Shown: one piece after another, positions 1 through 12,000 of the stretch
Numbering within the stretch: the first letter of the stretch is position 1
Layout: every line of letters starts with the position of its first letter
NCBI GenBank assembly: GCA_016192035.1
Contig: JACPUW010000041.1
Coordinates: 81,235 to 145,234 of the forward strand
Direction: 5' to 3'
DNA: 64,000 bases
Origin: Bacteroidota bacterium
Lineage (GTDB): Bacteria > Bacteroidota > Bacteroidia > CAILMK01 > JACPUW01
The notes under the pieces: generated by a model
Told to the model about the DNA's origin: nothing
What the model saw: only the letters and a program-made list of their open reading frames with translations
Database searches by the model: none
Position numbers and translations under genes: made by a program

Positions 1-500
1 AAACCCTGCCCTATGTTTGTCAAGTGAATCAAATTTTGCTCTATGTTAAGCGCTTTGTCTGTATTTCATGCAATTGGCTTGCTGGGCTTTAGGTGGTTCT
101 TGCGCAGATGCCGAGCTCTGCGTGATTTTATTGCCGATACGCGCCGCATCCCTTCAGCATTGGGGTATAAGCGCAGCAAGGCCACCGAAGTACGCACCGG
201 GGTAAACCCATCCACATCAAAACATGGTGGAGTCCTGTGGATAGTTGGTATGGTGCGGCGGCACCTGCGAATGACTGACTCAAACCCCGCGCATAGTCAA
301 TATATACTCAATGGATTGGGTGGGGGGTATGCGGATGTAGTGGGTCAGTGTAAAAAGACAGCCGACCCGCAAATGGTACATTTGGTTTTCGCCCAATGCA
401 CGGACAAGACTGTTGAAAATTTTTTTGATTACTTGATATCTTACAAAATGAGATACTAAGTATTTTAAAACTATATTTGCGACTTGAATCATTTAAACAA

Positions 501-710
501 ATGAACAGAATAAAAGAAGTGTTGGACGAAAAAGGCATCAAGCAGACTTGGCTTGCCGAGCAATTAGGCAAAAGCTACAATATGGTAAATGCTTATGTGC
601 AAAACAGACAACAACCACGAATTGAAGTGCTTTATGAAATCGCTGAAATTCTTGGCGTAAACGTAAAGGAACTATTGATTGACAACGAAATTAAAAAGGA
701 CAAGAAATGA
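501..710 (+). CDS. Small XRE/HTH-type transcriptional regulator upstream of type III R-M
   Basis: ORF 477..710; internal start MNRIKEVLDEKGIKQTWLAEQLGKSYNMVNAYVQNRQQPRIEVLYEIAEILGV has the HTH_3 pattern; stop overlaps the mod start (707). Confidence 0.85.
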   Translation: MNRIKEVLDEKGIKQTWLAEQLGKSYNMVNAYVQNRQQPRIEVLYEIAEILGVNVKELLIDNEIKKDKK

Positions 711-2746
711 GCAACGAGCAAAAAATAACAACCGACATAAAAGTGCCAAACAAGGATTTGGAAGCATTGAGAATAAATTTTCCTCATTGCTTTGACAAAG
801 ACGGAAATTTTCAACTTGAGAAATTCAAAAACAATCTGACTGAGAAGGAAATTAACTTTTCTACTGAGAGTTACGGTTTAGAATGGTTAGGCAAAAGCTA
901 CGCAAGACTTTTGGCAAGCGACCCTGCAACCACTTTGCTAAAAGCAGACGAAACACACAACGCAAAACCCGAAAATGCCAATTCTGAAAACTTGCTCATT
1001 AAAGGCGACAATCTGGAAGTATTAAAGCACCTTGCCAATGCCTACTACGAACAAGTAAAAATGATTTACATAGACCCGCCTTACAACACAGGCAGTGATG
1101 GGTTTGTATATGAAGATGATAGAAAATTTACCGTAAAAGAACTACAGCAACTGATTGGCATTGATGCAGAAAAAGCGAAACGTATTCTGGACTTTACAAA
1201 GCAAGAGAGTAACAGCCATTCTGCTTGGCTTACTTTTATCTATCCACGACTTTATATTGCTAAACAATTAATAAAGAATGATGGGGTAATATTTGTTTCT
1301 ATTGATGATAACGAAGTGGCTCAACTGCGTTTGTTGATGGATGAAGTTTTTGGGGAAGAAAATTTTGTGGCAATTTTTCCTTGGAAAAAAAGAACTGCTA
1401 AAAGTGATGTTCCTTATGGAATATCCCAGGATTATGAATGGATTATTTGTTATTGTAAAAATTATTTTAATGCAGGCTTTGACGTAGAACGAAAATACTA
1501 CAAAACAGATGATTATCCAAATAACAGATGGCGTTTGTCAGATTTAACAACACAAAAAGTAGAACATGATCGCCCTAATTCAGCATTTGACTTGATTGAT
1601 CCTAAATCAAAAAAAATATATAAATATAACCCGAAAAGACTTTGGGGCATAACAAAAGACACATTTGATGAGTATTACAGAAAAGGCAAAATTGTATTTC
1701 CCGACGATTATGACTTTCTGAATATTACAATTCCAGCTTTTAGAGTTTTTGAAAGTGAAGATAAGGCGAAGGCTTTGAAGAAGTATGGTTCAGACAATGC
1801 TAAAAAATCAGCATCAACATATTTACCTAAAGAAGTAGGAATGAGTGAGGATGGAAACAGGGAAAATTTTGAAATATTTAAACAAAAAACCTTCTCGTTT
1901 CCAAAGCCATCAAGTTTAATTAAGCACTTGTTAAGAACTATATACGAAACTGATTTTATAATTCTCGACTTCTTTGCAGGTTCCGGCACAACAGGTGATG
2001 CAGTTATGCAGTTAAATGCCGAAGATGGTGGCAAACGTAACTTTATCTTAGTCCAGCTCCCCGAACCAATTGACCCAAAGAAAAATAAAGCGGCTTTTGA
2101 TTTTGTAAAAACCGAACTCAAAGCCGAGCCAACCATTTTTGAAATTACCAAAGAGCGTTTGATTCGTGCTTCTAAAAAAATCAAAACCGAAACTATTGAT
2201 AAACAGATTGCCGAAAAACAAAAAGAAATTAGAGATTTATCAAGCAAACTGGATTTAGAGAATAAGAATGAAAAAATCAAACAACTCAAATCAGAAATAA
2301 AAGCATTGGAACAACAAGACCTTGGTTTCAAAATTTTTGAAACCATCCCTATTTGGGAAGATTACAATTTTGAAGCGGAACTGTTTGACAGCTCCCAAAA
2401 CTTGTTTGATGCTGGAAAATTAACAGAAGACGACATCAAAGCCATACTGACTACTTGGAAAACGTATGATGGCATAGCCTTAACTCAAGAGTTGGAAAGT
2501 ATTGATTTAAGCGGTTACACCGCTTATTACGGCAATGGTAGATTGTATTTGATGCTCAAAAGTTTTACCACAGACAGCCTAAAAGCATTGTTAGAAAAGA
2601 TAGACACAGACAAGCATTTTGAACCTAAAAGCATCATTGCCTTTGGGTATCACTTGGAGAGCAAGAGTTTGCGAGAAATTTCGGAAAACGTAAAAACTTA
2701 CAACAACAAGAAGAAAAGCGACATTGACTTTATAACAAGGTATTAA
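707..2746 (+). CDS. mod: Type III restriction-modification system DNA methyltransferase (Mod), beta-class N6-adenine MTase
   Basis: MIYIDPPYNTGSDGFVYEDD (motif IV) precedes LDFFAGSGTTGDAVMQLN (motif I); coupled to a Res-like helicase/nuclease downstream. Confidence 0.93.
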   Translation: MSNEQKITTDIKVPNKDLEALRINFPHCFDKDGNFQLEKFKNNLTEKEINFSTESYGLEWLGKSYARLLASDPATTLLKADETHNAKPENANSENLLIKGDNLEVLKHLANAYYEQVKMIYIDPPYNTGSDGFVYEDDRKFTVKELQQLIGIDAEKAKRILDFTKQESNSHSAWLTFIYPRLYIAKQLIKNDGVIFVSIDDNEVAQLRLLMDEVFGEENFVAIFPWKKRTAKSDVPYGISQDYEWIICYCKNYFNAGFDVERKYYKTDDYPNNRWRLSDLTTQKVEHDRPNSAFDLIDPKSKKIYKYNPKRLWGITKDTFDEYYRKGKIVFPDDYDFLNITIPAFRVFESEDKAKALKKYGSDNAKKSASTYLPKEVGMSEDGNRENFEIFKQKTFSFPKPSSLIKHLLRTIYETDFIILDFFAGSGTTGDAVMQLNAEDGGKRNFILVQLPEPIDPKKNKAAFDFVKTELKAEPTIFEITKERLIRASKKIKTETIDKQIAEKQKEIRDLSSKLDLENKNEKIKQLKSEIKALEQQDLGFKIFETIPIWEDYNFEAELFDSSQNLFDAGKLTEDDIKAILTTWKTYDGIALTQELESIDLSGYTAYYGNGRLYLMLKSFTTDSLKALLEKIDTDKHFEPKSIIAFGYHLESKSLREISENVKTYNNKKKSDIDFITRY

Positions 2747-2747
2747 T

Positions 2748-5672
2748 ATGAAGGGATTTAATTTTGAGAAGAACCTGAACCATCAATCACACGCAGTAGA
2801 TAGCACTATTGCGGTGTTTGAGAACATTAGCCTTGTTCAACCTATTGAAGCGGATAAGAACTACATCAATCCAGCTTTTGATTTTTTAAGTGATTGGGCT
2901 TACCCAAAAAACCTTAGAAAGGTAATGGATGCCAACGGTGTAAAAGAATCAATAAACCGTAACAGCAATATCATCGATATAATGATGGAAACGGGAACTG
3001 GTAAAACATATACTTATACCAAAACCATTTTTGAACTCAATAAAAACTACGGCATTTTCAAATTCATAGTCGTTGTTCCAACGCTTTCCATTAAAGCAGG
3101 AACGATTGACTTTTTGAAATCGAACAGTAGCCGTGAGCATTTCAAGGAACAATACGGCAAAACACTTCATTTACACATTGTAGAAAGTCAGAAAAACAGC
3201 AAGAGCAAAAAATCATTCATACCACCGGCGGTAACCAGTTTTGCAAATGCCGGAACTTTTGAGAAAAACAGCATTCAGGTTATGATTATCAACGCAGGTA
3301 TGATTAACTCTGAAACAATGCAAAAAAGTTTTGACAAAGGTTTGTTTGACAAATACACCGTTCCGTTTGATGCCGTTGGTGCAACAAAACCTTTTATGAT
3401 TATTGACGAGCCACACAAATTTGGGCAAGGCAATAAGACTTGGGAGAACATTCAGAAAATGAAGCCCCAATTTATTTTGCGTTATGGTGCTACTTTTCCT
3501 GATAAGGAAGTAAAACAAAAAGACCTGTTAACAAATAAAACAGTAACTACTTATGTAAAAGATTATCACAATTTAATCTACCAACTTACAGCCGTAGATG
3601 CTTTTAATAATAATTTGGTAAAAGGTATTATTGGGCATATTACCGAGTTTGATAGTGGTAAAAATGCAGTAGTTAAGTTTATTGATTCGGACGGAACGGA
3701 AGCTACATTTCAACTCAACAATGAAAAGCCTATTTCCTTAACTAAAAAAGAAAGCTTGGCGAAAGTTCACCCCGAAATGACCGACCTGGGAATTGAAAAC
3801 TTGAACAAAAGCACAGTTGTTTTAACCAATGGTTTAGAAATGAAAAAGGGCGATAAAATCAACCCTTATTCTTATGCTGAAAAGTTGCAGGAAACAATGA
3901 TTCAAAAGGCAATCAAGCACCATTTTGAAATTGAAAAACAGCTATTGACAAGAGAAGTAAAGATTAAACCTTTAACGCTTTTCTTCATTGACAATATAGA
4001 CGAATACCGAAACAAAGAAGGATATATCCGAAAAACAGTTGAGCAATACATCAAAGCAGAAATTGAAGAATTGCTAAAAACAGAAATGGATGCTTTTTAT
4101 AAAGCCTATCTAGAAAAAACATTGCTTGACCTTTCGGCTACACACGCTGGTTATTTTTCAAAAGACAATACCGAAAAAGACGAAGCCATTGAAAAAGAGA
4201 TAAACGAAATTTTGCACGACAAGCAAGCAATGCTTGATTTAGAAAATCCAAGAAGATTTATTTTTTCAAAATGGACTTTGCGTGAAGGTTGGGACAATCC
4301 AAACGTATTTCAGATTTGCAAACTCCGAAGCAGTGGCAGTGAAATTTCAAAACTGCAAGAAGTTGGACGTGGTTTGCGTTTACCAGTGAATGAATTTGGC
4401 AATCGAGAAAAGGACGAGCAATTTTATTTGAACTACTTTGTTGACTTTACCGAAAGCGACTTTGTAGATAAATTGGTTAGTGAAATCAATCAGAAATCTG
4501 GAGCTATTTCTATTGAACAAATCCCTGACAAACTTTCTGGGCAAATGATTAAAAAGATTTGCGAGTTATACGAAACAACCGAAGATGAACTTTTGGAAGT
4601 TTTGGACACTAACAGCGTCATCACAAGAACAAATTCATTTAAGACAGGCGGTTTTGACTATATCAAACAAAACTATCCAAGAATATTTGAAGGTGTAAAC
4701 TCTAACAAGGTTCGCAAAGCAACCGACCCGAAAAAGAAAGTTGTTGTAAGAACAGAGAAATATCAAGAACTAAAAGATCTTTGGGAAAAACTGAATGAGA
4801 AAGTAATCCTTGAATATAAGTTTGACAACGAAGCAAATTTCAAAACTCTGTTTACAGAGTTTTTAAAAGCACAAAAAGACAATTTCACTTCGGACGGAAT
4901 TAGCGAGAGAATTTCAAAAGTTGAAATCAAAGACAATAAAGCAGTTGTAAACGAACCTGAATCGGTTTACAATCGAAAGACAACAACAATTTCCATTATA
5001 AAATACAGCGATTTTTTGAAAGAGCTTTCTAAGATGCTGAACATAAACATTGCAACTTTGCATCAATCAATCATTGACGCAGAAACCGACATCAACAAAT
5101 ATCTTAACCAAACAACATTGAGAATCATCAAACAGAATTTTGACTTTTTCTTAATGACACAAGCCTTTGACAAGTACTCGATTGAATACAAAAAGGTTTC
5201 AAACAGCATTCATCCAACCAAGCTGACAGACGAAAAAGGAAATGTGTTGAAAGAAATTTCCGCATCTGATGTTGGTGTTTTGTTCTCAGACGAAGATGTT
5301 GCAAACTCTTACTTCTTTGAAGAATTGTATTACGATTCTGAATTAGAGAAATCAAACATCAAGACAGAAGTAAAAGAAGTTATTGTGTTTACAAAAATAC
5401 CGAAGAATTCAATTAAAATTCCAGTAGCAGGTGGCAAATCATATTCACCTGACTTTGCCTATGTTTTGAAATTCAAAAACGGAGAGCAAAAACTAAACTT
5501 CATTGTTGAAACAAAAGACGTAAACAGCAAAGACGGACTTCGTGACGAAGAAAAATATAAAATCAAACACGCTGAAAAATTCTTTGACGGCAAAGTAAAA
5601 ATTGAGTTCAAGACACAATTCAGCAACAACAAAATAGTTGACTTAATAAAAGAACTTTCAGTTGATGTATAA
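2748..5672 (+). CDS. res: Type III restriction-modification system endonuclease/helicase subunit (Res)
   Basis: Walker A ETGTGKTYT, DEPH box (IIDEPHKFGQG), SF2 motif (EVGRGLRLP), C-terminal SPDFAYVLKF...NFIVETKD resembling a PD-(D/E)XK nuclease core. Confidence 0.93.
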   Translation: MKGFNFEKNLNHQSHAVDSTIAVFENISLVQPIEADKNYINPAFDFLSDWAYPKNLRKVMDANGVKESINRNSNIIDIMMETGTGKTYTYTKTIFELNKNYGIFKFIVVVPTLSIKAGTIDFLKSNSSREHFKEQYGKTLHLHIVESQKNSKSKKSFIPPAVTSFANAGTFEKNSIQVMIINAGMINSETMQKSFDKGLFDKYTVPFDAVGATKPFMIIDEPHKFGQGNKTWENIQKMKPQFILRYGATFPDKEVKQKDLLTNKTVTTYVKDYHNLIYQLTAVDAFNNNLVKGIIGHITEFDSGKNAVVKFIDSDGTEATFQLNNEKPISLTKKESLAKVHPEMTDLGIENLNKSTVVLTNGLEMKKGDKINPYSYAEKLQETMIQKAIKHHFEIEKQLLTREVKIKPLTLFFIDNIDEYRNKEGYIRKTVEQYIKAEIEELLKTEMDAFYKAYLEKTLLDLSATHAGYFSKDNTEKDEAIEKEINEILHDKQAMLDLENPRRFIFSKWTLREGWDNPNVFQICKLRSSGSEISKLQEVGRGLRLPVNEFGNREKDEQFYLNYFVDFTESDFVDKLVSEINQKSGAISIEQIPDKLSGQMIKKICELYETTEDELLEVLDTNSVITRTNSFKTGGFDYIKQNYPRIFEGVNSNKVRKATDPKKKVVVRTEKYQELKDLWEKLNEKVILEYKFDNEANFKTLFTEFLKAQKDNFTSDGISERISKVEIKDNKAVVNEPESVYNRKTTTISIIKYSDFLKELSKMLNINIATLHQSIIDAETDINKYLNQTTLRIIKQNFDFFLMTQAFDKYSIEYKKVSNSIHPTKLTDEKGNVLKEISASDVGVLFSDEDVANSYFFEELYYDSELEKSNIKTEVKEVIVFTKIPKNSIKIPVAGGKSYSPDFAYVLKFKNGEQKLNFIVETKDVNSKDGLRDEEKYKIKHAEKFFDGKVKIEFKTQFSNNKIVDLIKELSVDV

Positions 5673-5808
5673 AGTAACAACTATAACCCGACCCATTGGT
5701 GTTGCCACTTATACCCTCACCAACCAACTTCCTCAAAAATATTGGAATTTGCTGCCGAACGGCAAGGAAATCAGCGATAAAATCAATAAATATTTTGGCG
5801 AAAAATGA
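5665..5808 (+). pseudogene. Remnant resembling the C-terminus of a YhcG/DUF1016-type PDDEXK nuclease
   Basis: 47-codon frame MYKVTTITRPIGVATYTLTNQLPQKYWNLLPNGKEISDKINKYFGEK overlapping the res stop; the 'RPIGVA-Y-L---LP---LP' pattern matches the DUF1016 C-terminus from memory. Confidence 0.5.
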
Positions 5809-5948
5809 CTCAAGAACAAATTCACCAACTGTTTAAACAAAGCTACAATCAAGCCAATTGGAAACAATTTTTGGGCAAAACTCATCCACGTGACTCGATT
5901 GGGCCCAAGCATAAAAAGACCTTCGGCATATACAAAAGAGCCGTATAA
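5805..5948 (+). pseudogene. Truncated N-terminus resembling an Eco57I-like DNA methyltransferase/endonuclease
   Basis: MTQEQIHQLFKQSYNQANWKQFLGKT... resembles the N-terminus of Eco57I-type MTases, then changes character and stops at 47 aa. Confidence 0.4.
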
Positions 5949-6089
5949 CACCCAATGCTGTGTGGCTAAGCACCAAACCCATGCCCGCAGGGGTAAAGGG
6001 GACTTCCCAAAAAAAGCCGCAAACACATGCAAATAATTTTATGTCAAGTATATGGGTATTTTATTTCTGTTTATTTTAGGTGCTTATTC

Positions 6090-9000
6090 TCACCTCGCCA
6101 ATATCAATTTTAGCATGGACGATTGATTGCCCATTTCCACCTGCACAAAATACATTCCTGCCCTTAGGGTCTCAGCATTGTCTATCAATGGTATATCATG
6201 CGTTCCTGCCAATAGGTTGCCTTCCCAGGCCGTCCCTACTTGTTGGCCCAGTTCATTGAATACGGTCATGCGCACCCGCCCTTCCTGGGCCATCACTAGG
6301 GCCGCGCGTACCGCACGGTCAAATGGATTGGGGTAGAGGCTTATCATATTTTCGGCACCAGCCGTTTGGCCCAGGCTGGTATATACGTTCACCGATACCG
6401 AGCGCTCATGCACGCTGGCGCAAAAATTCTCGCTGAGTACCGTGAGCTTTACTAAGTAAGTGCCATTGGATGAGTAGGTGTGCCTGGGCTCCTGCAGCAC
6501 AGATGTGTTGCCGTCACCAAAGTCCCAATAATAGCTGGCATCGCCTAAATGCTTGGGTATAAACCTAAACTTGGCACCGGCCTGCTGTATAAACCCAAAA
6601 CTGCTGTCAGGATATGGGTAAATCTCAATAACCTTGTAGGCTGAATCCACACAGTCGCCCTCCCAGGCTATAAATCCTATGGGGAATTTCCCTGCCTTGC
6701 CATAGTATTTCACGGGTTCGCGCAGGTTGGAGCTACTTCCATCAAAGAACAACCACTTGTACGACAAGTTGCCATTGCTGGTAAGGTTTATAAACTGCAC
6801 TTTCTCCCGTGCGCAGGAATTGGCAAACTCAAAGTCCAGGTTTTTGGGGCCCACGGCCAGGTCAATGGTCTTGGCCGCACTGTCGGCGCAGTTGTCATTC
6901 CATGTGGTGTACACCACCTCATATATCCCAGTGCTGGCATACAGATGCTTGGTTCCCAATAAGCTATTGTTGGTATTACCGTCACCCAAGCGCCACTTGG
7001 CGCCCTTTAGCGCGCCTGGGCCGCTGGTGGCTTCAAAGTAGGTAGTATCGCCTAGGCAGCCACCGGTAAACTCAAAGGCCGGCTCTGGTTTGTCCAGAAG
7101 GGTAATGGTCTGCGTGAGAGAATCCATGCACCCGGCGTTGGATGTGGCCACCAGGGTTACATCATAGGCCCCGGCACTGTCAAAGGCGTATTTGCCTTGC
7201 ATGTCTGTTGATGTCAGTTCGCTGCCAAAGCGCCATAGGTAGGTAGCCGTGCCCTGTTTTAGGGTAGTTTGGTTTGTAAATACCACCGAGTCGCGCTGGC
7301 AACTTATGCTGGGCCAGCTAAAGGAAGCCACCGGTACCGACTCGAATTGTATCACTTTTTTGGCCGTATCCCAGCAATTATTTGAGGTGCTTACCTTGAG
7401 CCACCCGGTGGCAGTGCCACTGTTGCCATAGGTATGGCTGGGGTTGTTGGCCGTGCTGGTGTTGCCTAAACCAAAATCCCATAGCACGGTGGCAATACTG
7501 CCTGAGGGTGTGCTTTTATGGGTGAATGATACGGCTTGGTCAGGGCAGCTGGCCGTGTAACCAATTGCAGCTATGGGGTTTTCAAATATGGTGGCCAATA
7601 AAGTTGAGGAATCAGCACATCCTTTGTCGCTTATGGAAACAAGCTTTACCCAGTACGTGCCTGGAGCGGCATAGCCATGTTTGGGTTTTGCGCCTATTTG
7701 CTTGGTGCCGTCGCCCAGGTCCCAAAAGTGGGTCATGCTGCCGCTAGAAATGGTGCTCAAGTTATTGACCCTTAATTGGCTGGTGGCACAGGTGTCATAT
7801 ATGGCATAGGAGGCATTCGGCATGTCAAGCACCCTTATGGCATGAACGGCCAGGTCTGCACACCCTTTGTCGCTGGTGGCTTTAAGTTGGACACTGTAGT
7901 TGCCGGCCTGTGCATAAAGGTAGCTGGGGCTTGTTTGGGTGCTGCTAAAACCATCGCCAAAAGACCATAAGTAACTTATAGTACCACTGGCTATGGTGGT
8001 GGAGTTGGTAAATGTTACGGCAGTTCCCTCACAAACCGTATCGGCTACAAAGGCTGCCACGGGCATGGCGTACTGAGCCAGGTTTTTGGTGGTGGAGTCC
8101 ACGCATCCCTTGTCGCTGGTAGCCTGGAGTACCACGCGGTATGTGGCCGGTGCCCCGTAGGTATATATCGGCGAACTGCTGGTGGTTTTGTAGCCATTGC
8201 CCATAGACCATACGTAGTTCATCGGGCCGCCTCCACTTATGCTTGAATTGTTGGTAAACGAAACTGCGGTGCCCTGGCACCCGTCGGTAGCCGAAAATCC
8301 TGTAACAGGCTTTGGATACACCACCAGGCCTTGTTCAAAGGTGTCGCGGTTGCCTCCCTGCTGCAAAACGATAAGCCGTACCGTATATGTTCCGGCTGTT
8401 TTGTACTTGTATGTTGGATGCTGGCCCGTACTGGTCCCTCCATCGCCAAAATCCCAAACATAGCCCGTCACCGTACCGCAACTGGTGCTGCTTGTATTGG
8501 TAAACCGGGCAGTATCGCCAAGGCAAACATTGGAAACCGCAAAACCAGCCCGTATCACATTGTCAACCAAAATGCTCTTTGAAGACGAGTCGGCGCATGA
8601 TTTGTCGCTGGTAGCCACCAGTTTCACTGCATAGCTTCCTTTGGCCAGGTAGGTATGGGTGGGTGACTTTACCGTTGACTGGTTTCCATCACCAAAATCC
8701 CATTTCCATCCCGTAATACTGCCGGTTGAAATGGCGCTTCGGTTGGTAGGGGTAAAGTCATCACCAAGGCATATGTTGCTCACATCAAAATCAATAGTTG
8801 GTCGTGGCCACACGCCGGCACTGGTATAGGCTGTGTCGCGGCAGCCAGAATCTGACACGGTGATCAATGTTGCCTTGTAAAATCCGGCTATGTTGTATGT
8901 GTGTGTTGGTTGTGCTTGGGTGGCCGTGAAACCATCTCCAAAAGCCCAATCATAGCTGGCAATACTTCCGCTCGCCAAGCTTGTCAAGTTGGTGAATTGG

Positions 9001-12000
9001 TTTTCCAGGCCCTGGCATACGCTGTCGGCCAAGGCTTTGGCTATGGGGGCGGGGGAAACCCACAGGCCTCGGCTGATAGTGGCCACACACCCCAAGTTAG
9101 AAGTGGCCGTAAGCCGTACGGTATAGTTGCCAGCCGGATACGAATGTGTAGGGGCTTTTGAAGTACTGGTGGTCATATCTCCCAAGTCCCACGCATATGC
9201 CAAGGTGCCCGCCGTAATGGCACTGCCATTGGTGAACTGGACTGAATTGTATTCGCAATCAGCTATATAAGAGAATTTTACTTGCGGTAAATAATGAATA
9301 TCCAATCCGGTATATTCTAAGGAATCTGTACAGCCATGGTTGCTGGTAGCCACCAATTTTATAGTGTAGGGCCCTGGCGACGTATAGGCATGGCTGGGCA
9401 CTAGGCCACTGTACTTATTGCCATCCCCCATATGCCAGGTATAGTTTCCTATGCTCCCGCTGGTTATCGTGGACTTGTTTTTTACGCGCACCGCCGATTG
9501 GGCACAGGTATCATGGGCCGCAAAGGCTACCTGAGGGTTTGGGTAAATAACCACCGTTTTTATTAGGGTGTCTTTCCTGCCCGATTTTTCGGTTACCACC
9601 AGTTGCACATTATAGCTGCCGGCCTTGGTATATAGGTGGCTGGGGCTCAGTTGACTGGAGATGTTGCCATCGCCAAAGCTCCACTGATAGCTGCTTACCT
9701 TGCCGCATGAGGCATTGGTAGTGTTGGTAAATGAAACCTGGCTGCCTACACATACATTGCTAAAGGTAAATCCTGGAACCACCACGTTGTCAACCGTTAT
9801 GCTTGTTGTGGCCGTATCGCGACAGCCTTTATCACTGGTGGCCACCAGTGATATGTCATACTTGCCCTTGGCCATATAGTAGTGGAAAGGTGATGTGGCC
9901 GTGGAGCTATTTCCGTCCCCAAAATCCCAGGCATAACCACCTATGCTCCCGGTAGCTATAGAGCTTGTATTCAATGGGTACAAGGTGTCGCCAAAGCACA
10001 CGTTGCCGGCAGTAAACCCTGCTTGCGGCATGGGATATACCTGTATGTTCATAGTGGCAGTGTCCGTACAACCTGAATCGGTGCGCACTATTTGGCTTAT
10101 TAAATAAGTGCCAAAATTCTGGTACAGATGTTTGGGATTCATGGTGTTGTGTCCAAATCCATCGCCAAATTGCCATATATGGCCCATTACCTTGCCCGCA
10201 GCCACGCTTGACTGATCTACGAAAGACGCGCTATCGGCCAAACAGGTATTGGCCGAGGTGAATCCGGCGGTTGGCTTGTGGTGTACCACCCGCACCACTT
10301 TGTATTTTGACACGCACCCACTGTCGGTGGTGGTGGTGAGCACCACGGTATATGAACCGGGATTAATGTACCGGTGGATAGGGTCAGTAGCCACCGAAGT
10401 ATTTCCATCGCCCAATTTCCAAGTGCTTACGTAACTGCCAGAAGATAAAGTTGTTTTGTTGTCAAAGGCCATTGGCTGTCCCTCACAGGTATTATCGGCT
10501 ACAAACCGTGTGTTTGATACAGGGTTGATATACAGTTTTTTCGATTCGGTATCGGAGCAGCCCTGGGCTGAGGTGGCCGTGAGGCTTATGTTGTAGGTGC
10601 CGGTGGCCGAGTAGGTATTGCTTGGGTTGTTTGATGATGTTTTATTGCCATCACCAAAATCCCAGAGGTATGAAAGTGTGCCGCTGGCAATGGTTGAACT
10701 GTTCAGGAATACCGTCGTATCGCCCAGGCAGGTTTTGGCATGGGTAAAGCCCGCTACTGGGTTGGGGTGTACTTCCACGGTCTTTGTTAACCTTTCTTCG
10801 CAACCGTTGTTTGAGGTTGCTATCAAAAGCACGTCATAACTACCCGTAGTGGCATAGGTGTGGGTAGGCGAGGCAAGGGTGCTGGCCGATCCGTTGTCAA
10901 AATCCCACAAATAGCTAAGGCTGCCTGACGGTATGGACGAAGTATTGGAAAATGTAATTCCCTGGCCCAGACAGGCATCGGGAGCACTAAAGGCGGCACT
11001 TGGCGAATAGTACACCGATACGGATTGGGTGCTGCTGTCATTGCAGCCGCCGCTGCTGTAGGCCACCAATTTTACAGGGTATGTGCCAATTGCTGAGTAT
11101 AAGTGGCTGATTTGCTTACGGGTACTGGTGCTGCCATCGCCCAGGCTCCATTTATAGGTGAGCAAGCCAGAGGCTATGCTGGAATTATTTGTAAATAATA
11201 TACTGTCGTTCAGGCATTTGCCGCTTACGGTAAAGCTCGCCGTGGGCAGGTCATATACTTTTACCGTCTTCTCCACCGAGTCCTTGCAGCCGCTGGATGC
11301 CGTACTCACCAGTTTCACAGTGTAAGTACCTGTGCTGGAGTATATATGAGTAGGGCTGGTTAGGGTGCTTGTTTTGCCATCGCCAAAATACCAAAGGTGG
11401 GTCATAGAGCCTGAGGGTACCGATGAGCCATTGGCGTAATTGACAGTGGTGCCTCCACAAGCTGATGGCACGGTAAAGTTGGCAATGGGGGTGGGAAGCG
11501 CGCTCACCGATTTCTTTGCGGAGTCCACACAGCCTTTGTTGGAAGTGGCCACCAGGGTAACCGAATACGAACCAGGACTGGCATACAGGTGATTGGGGTT
11601 CACGGCGGTACTATTGGTTTTGTCGCCAAATCGCCATAGGTAGGAGAGGGTGCCGCTGCTTATGGTTGAGCTGTTGTTAAAAGATATGGCCACATTGGCA
11701 CACTGGTTGGCGGCGCTGAACCCCGGGACTGGCCGGGGGTGAATGGTTACCTGTTTGCTTGAAATACTGCTACATCCGCTGCCTGAGGTGGCTGTAAGCG
11801 TTACGGTGTAGGTGCCTGCCGAAGCATAGGTATAATTGGGGCTTGTTTGGGTGCTGCTAAATCCGTCGCCAAAAGACCAGGCGTAGCTCAGGCTGCCGCT
11901 TGATATGCTTGAATTGTTGCTAAAGGAAACGGAAGACCCCAAGCAAGCGTTGGAAACGCTAAAGCTCGATTTGGGCAACTCATAGATATCCAAACGTTTG

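Noticed and set aside
43-459. 138-aa ORF at the window start
   Set aside because: No recognisable family, low-complexity basic composition, likely non-coding or a remnant.
1708-2346. 212-aa minus-strand ORF inside mod
   Set aside because: Antisense to a well-supported MTase; hydrophobic/Ser-rich translation typical of spurious antisense frames.
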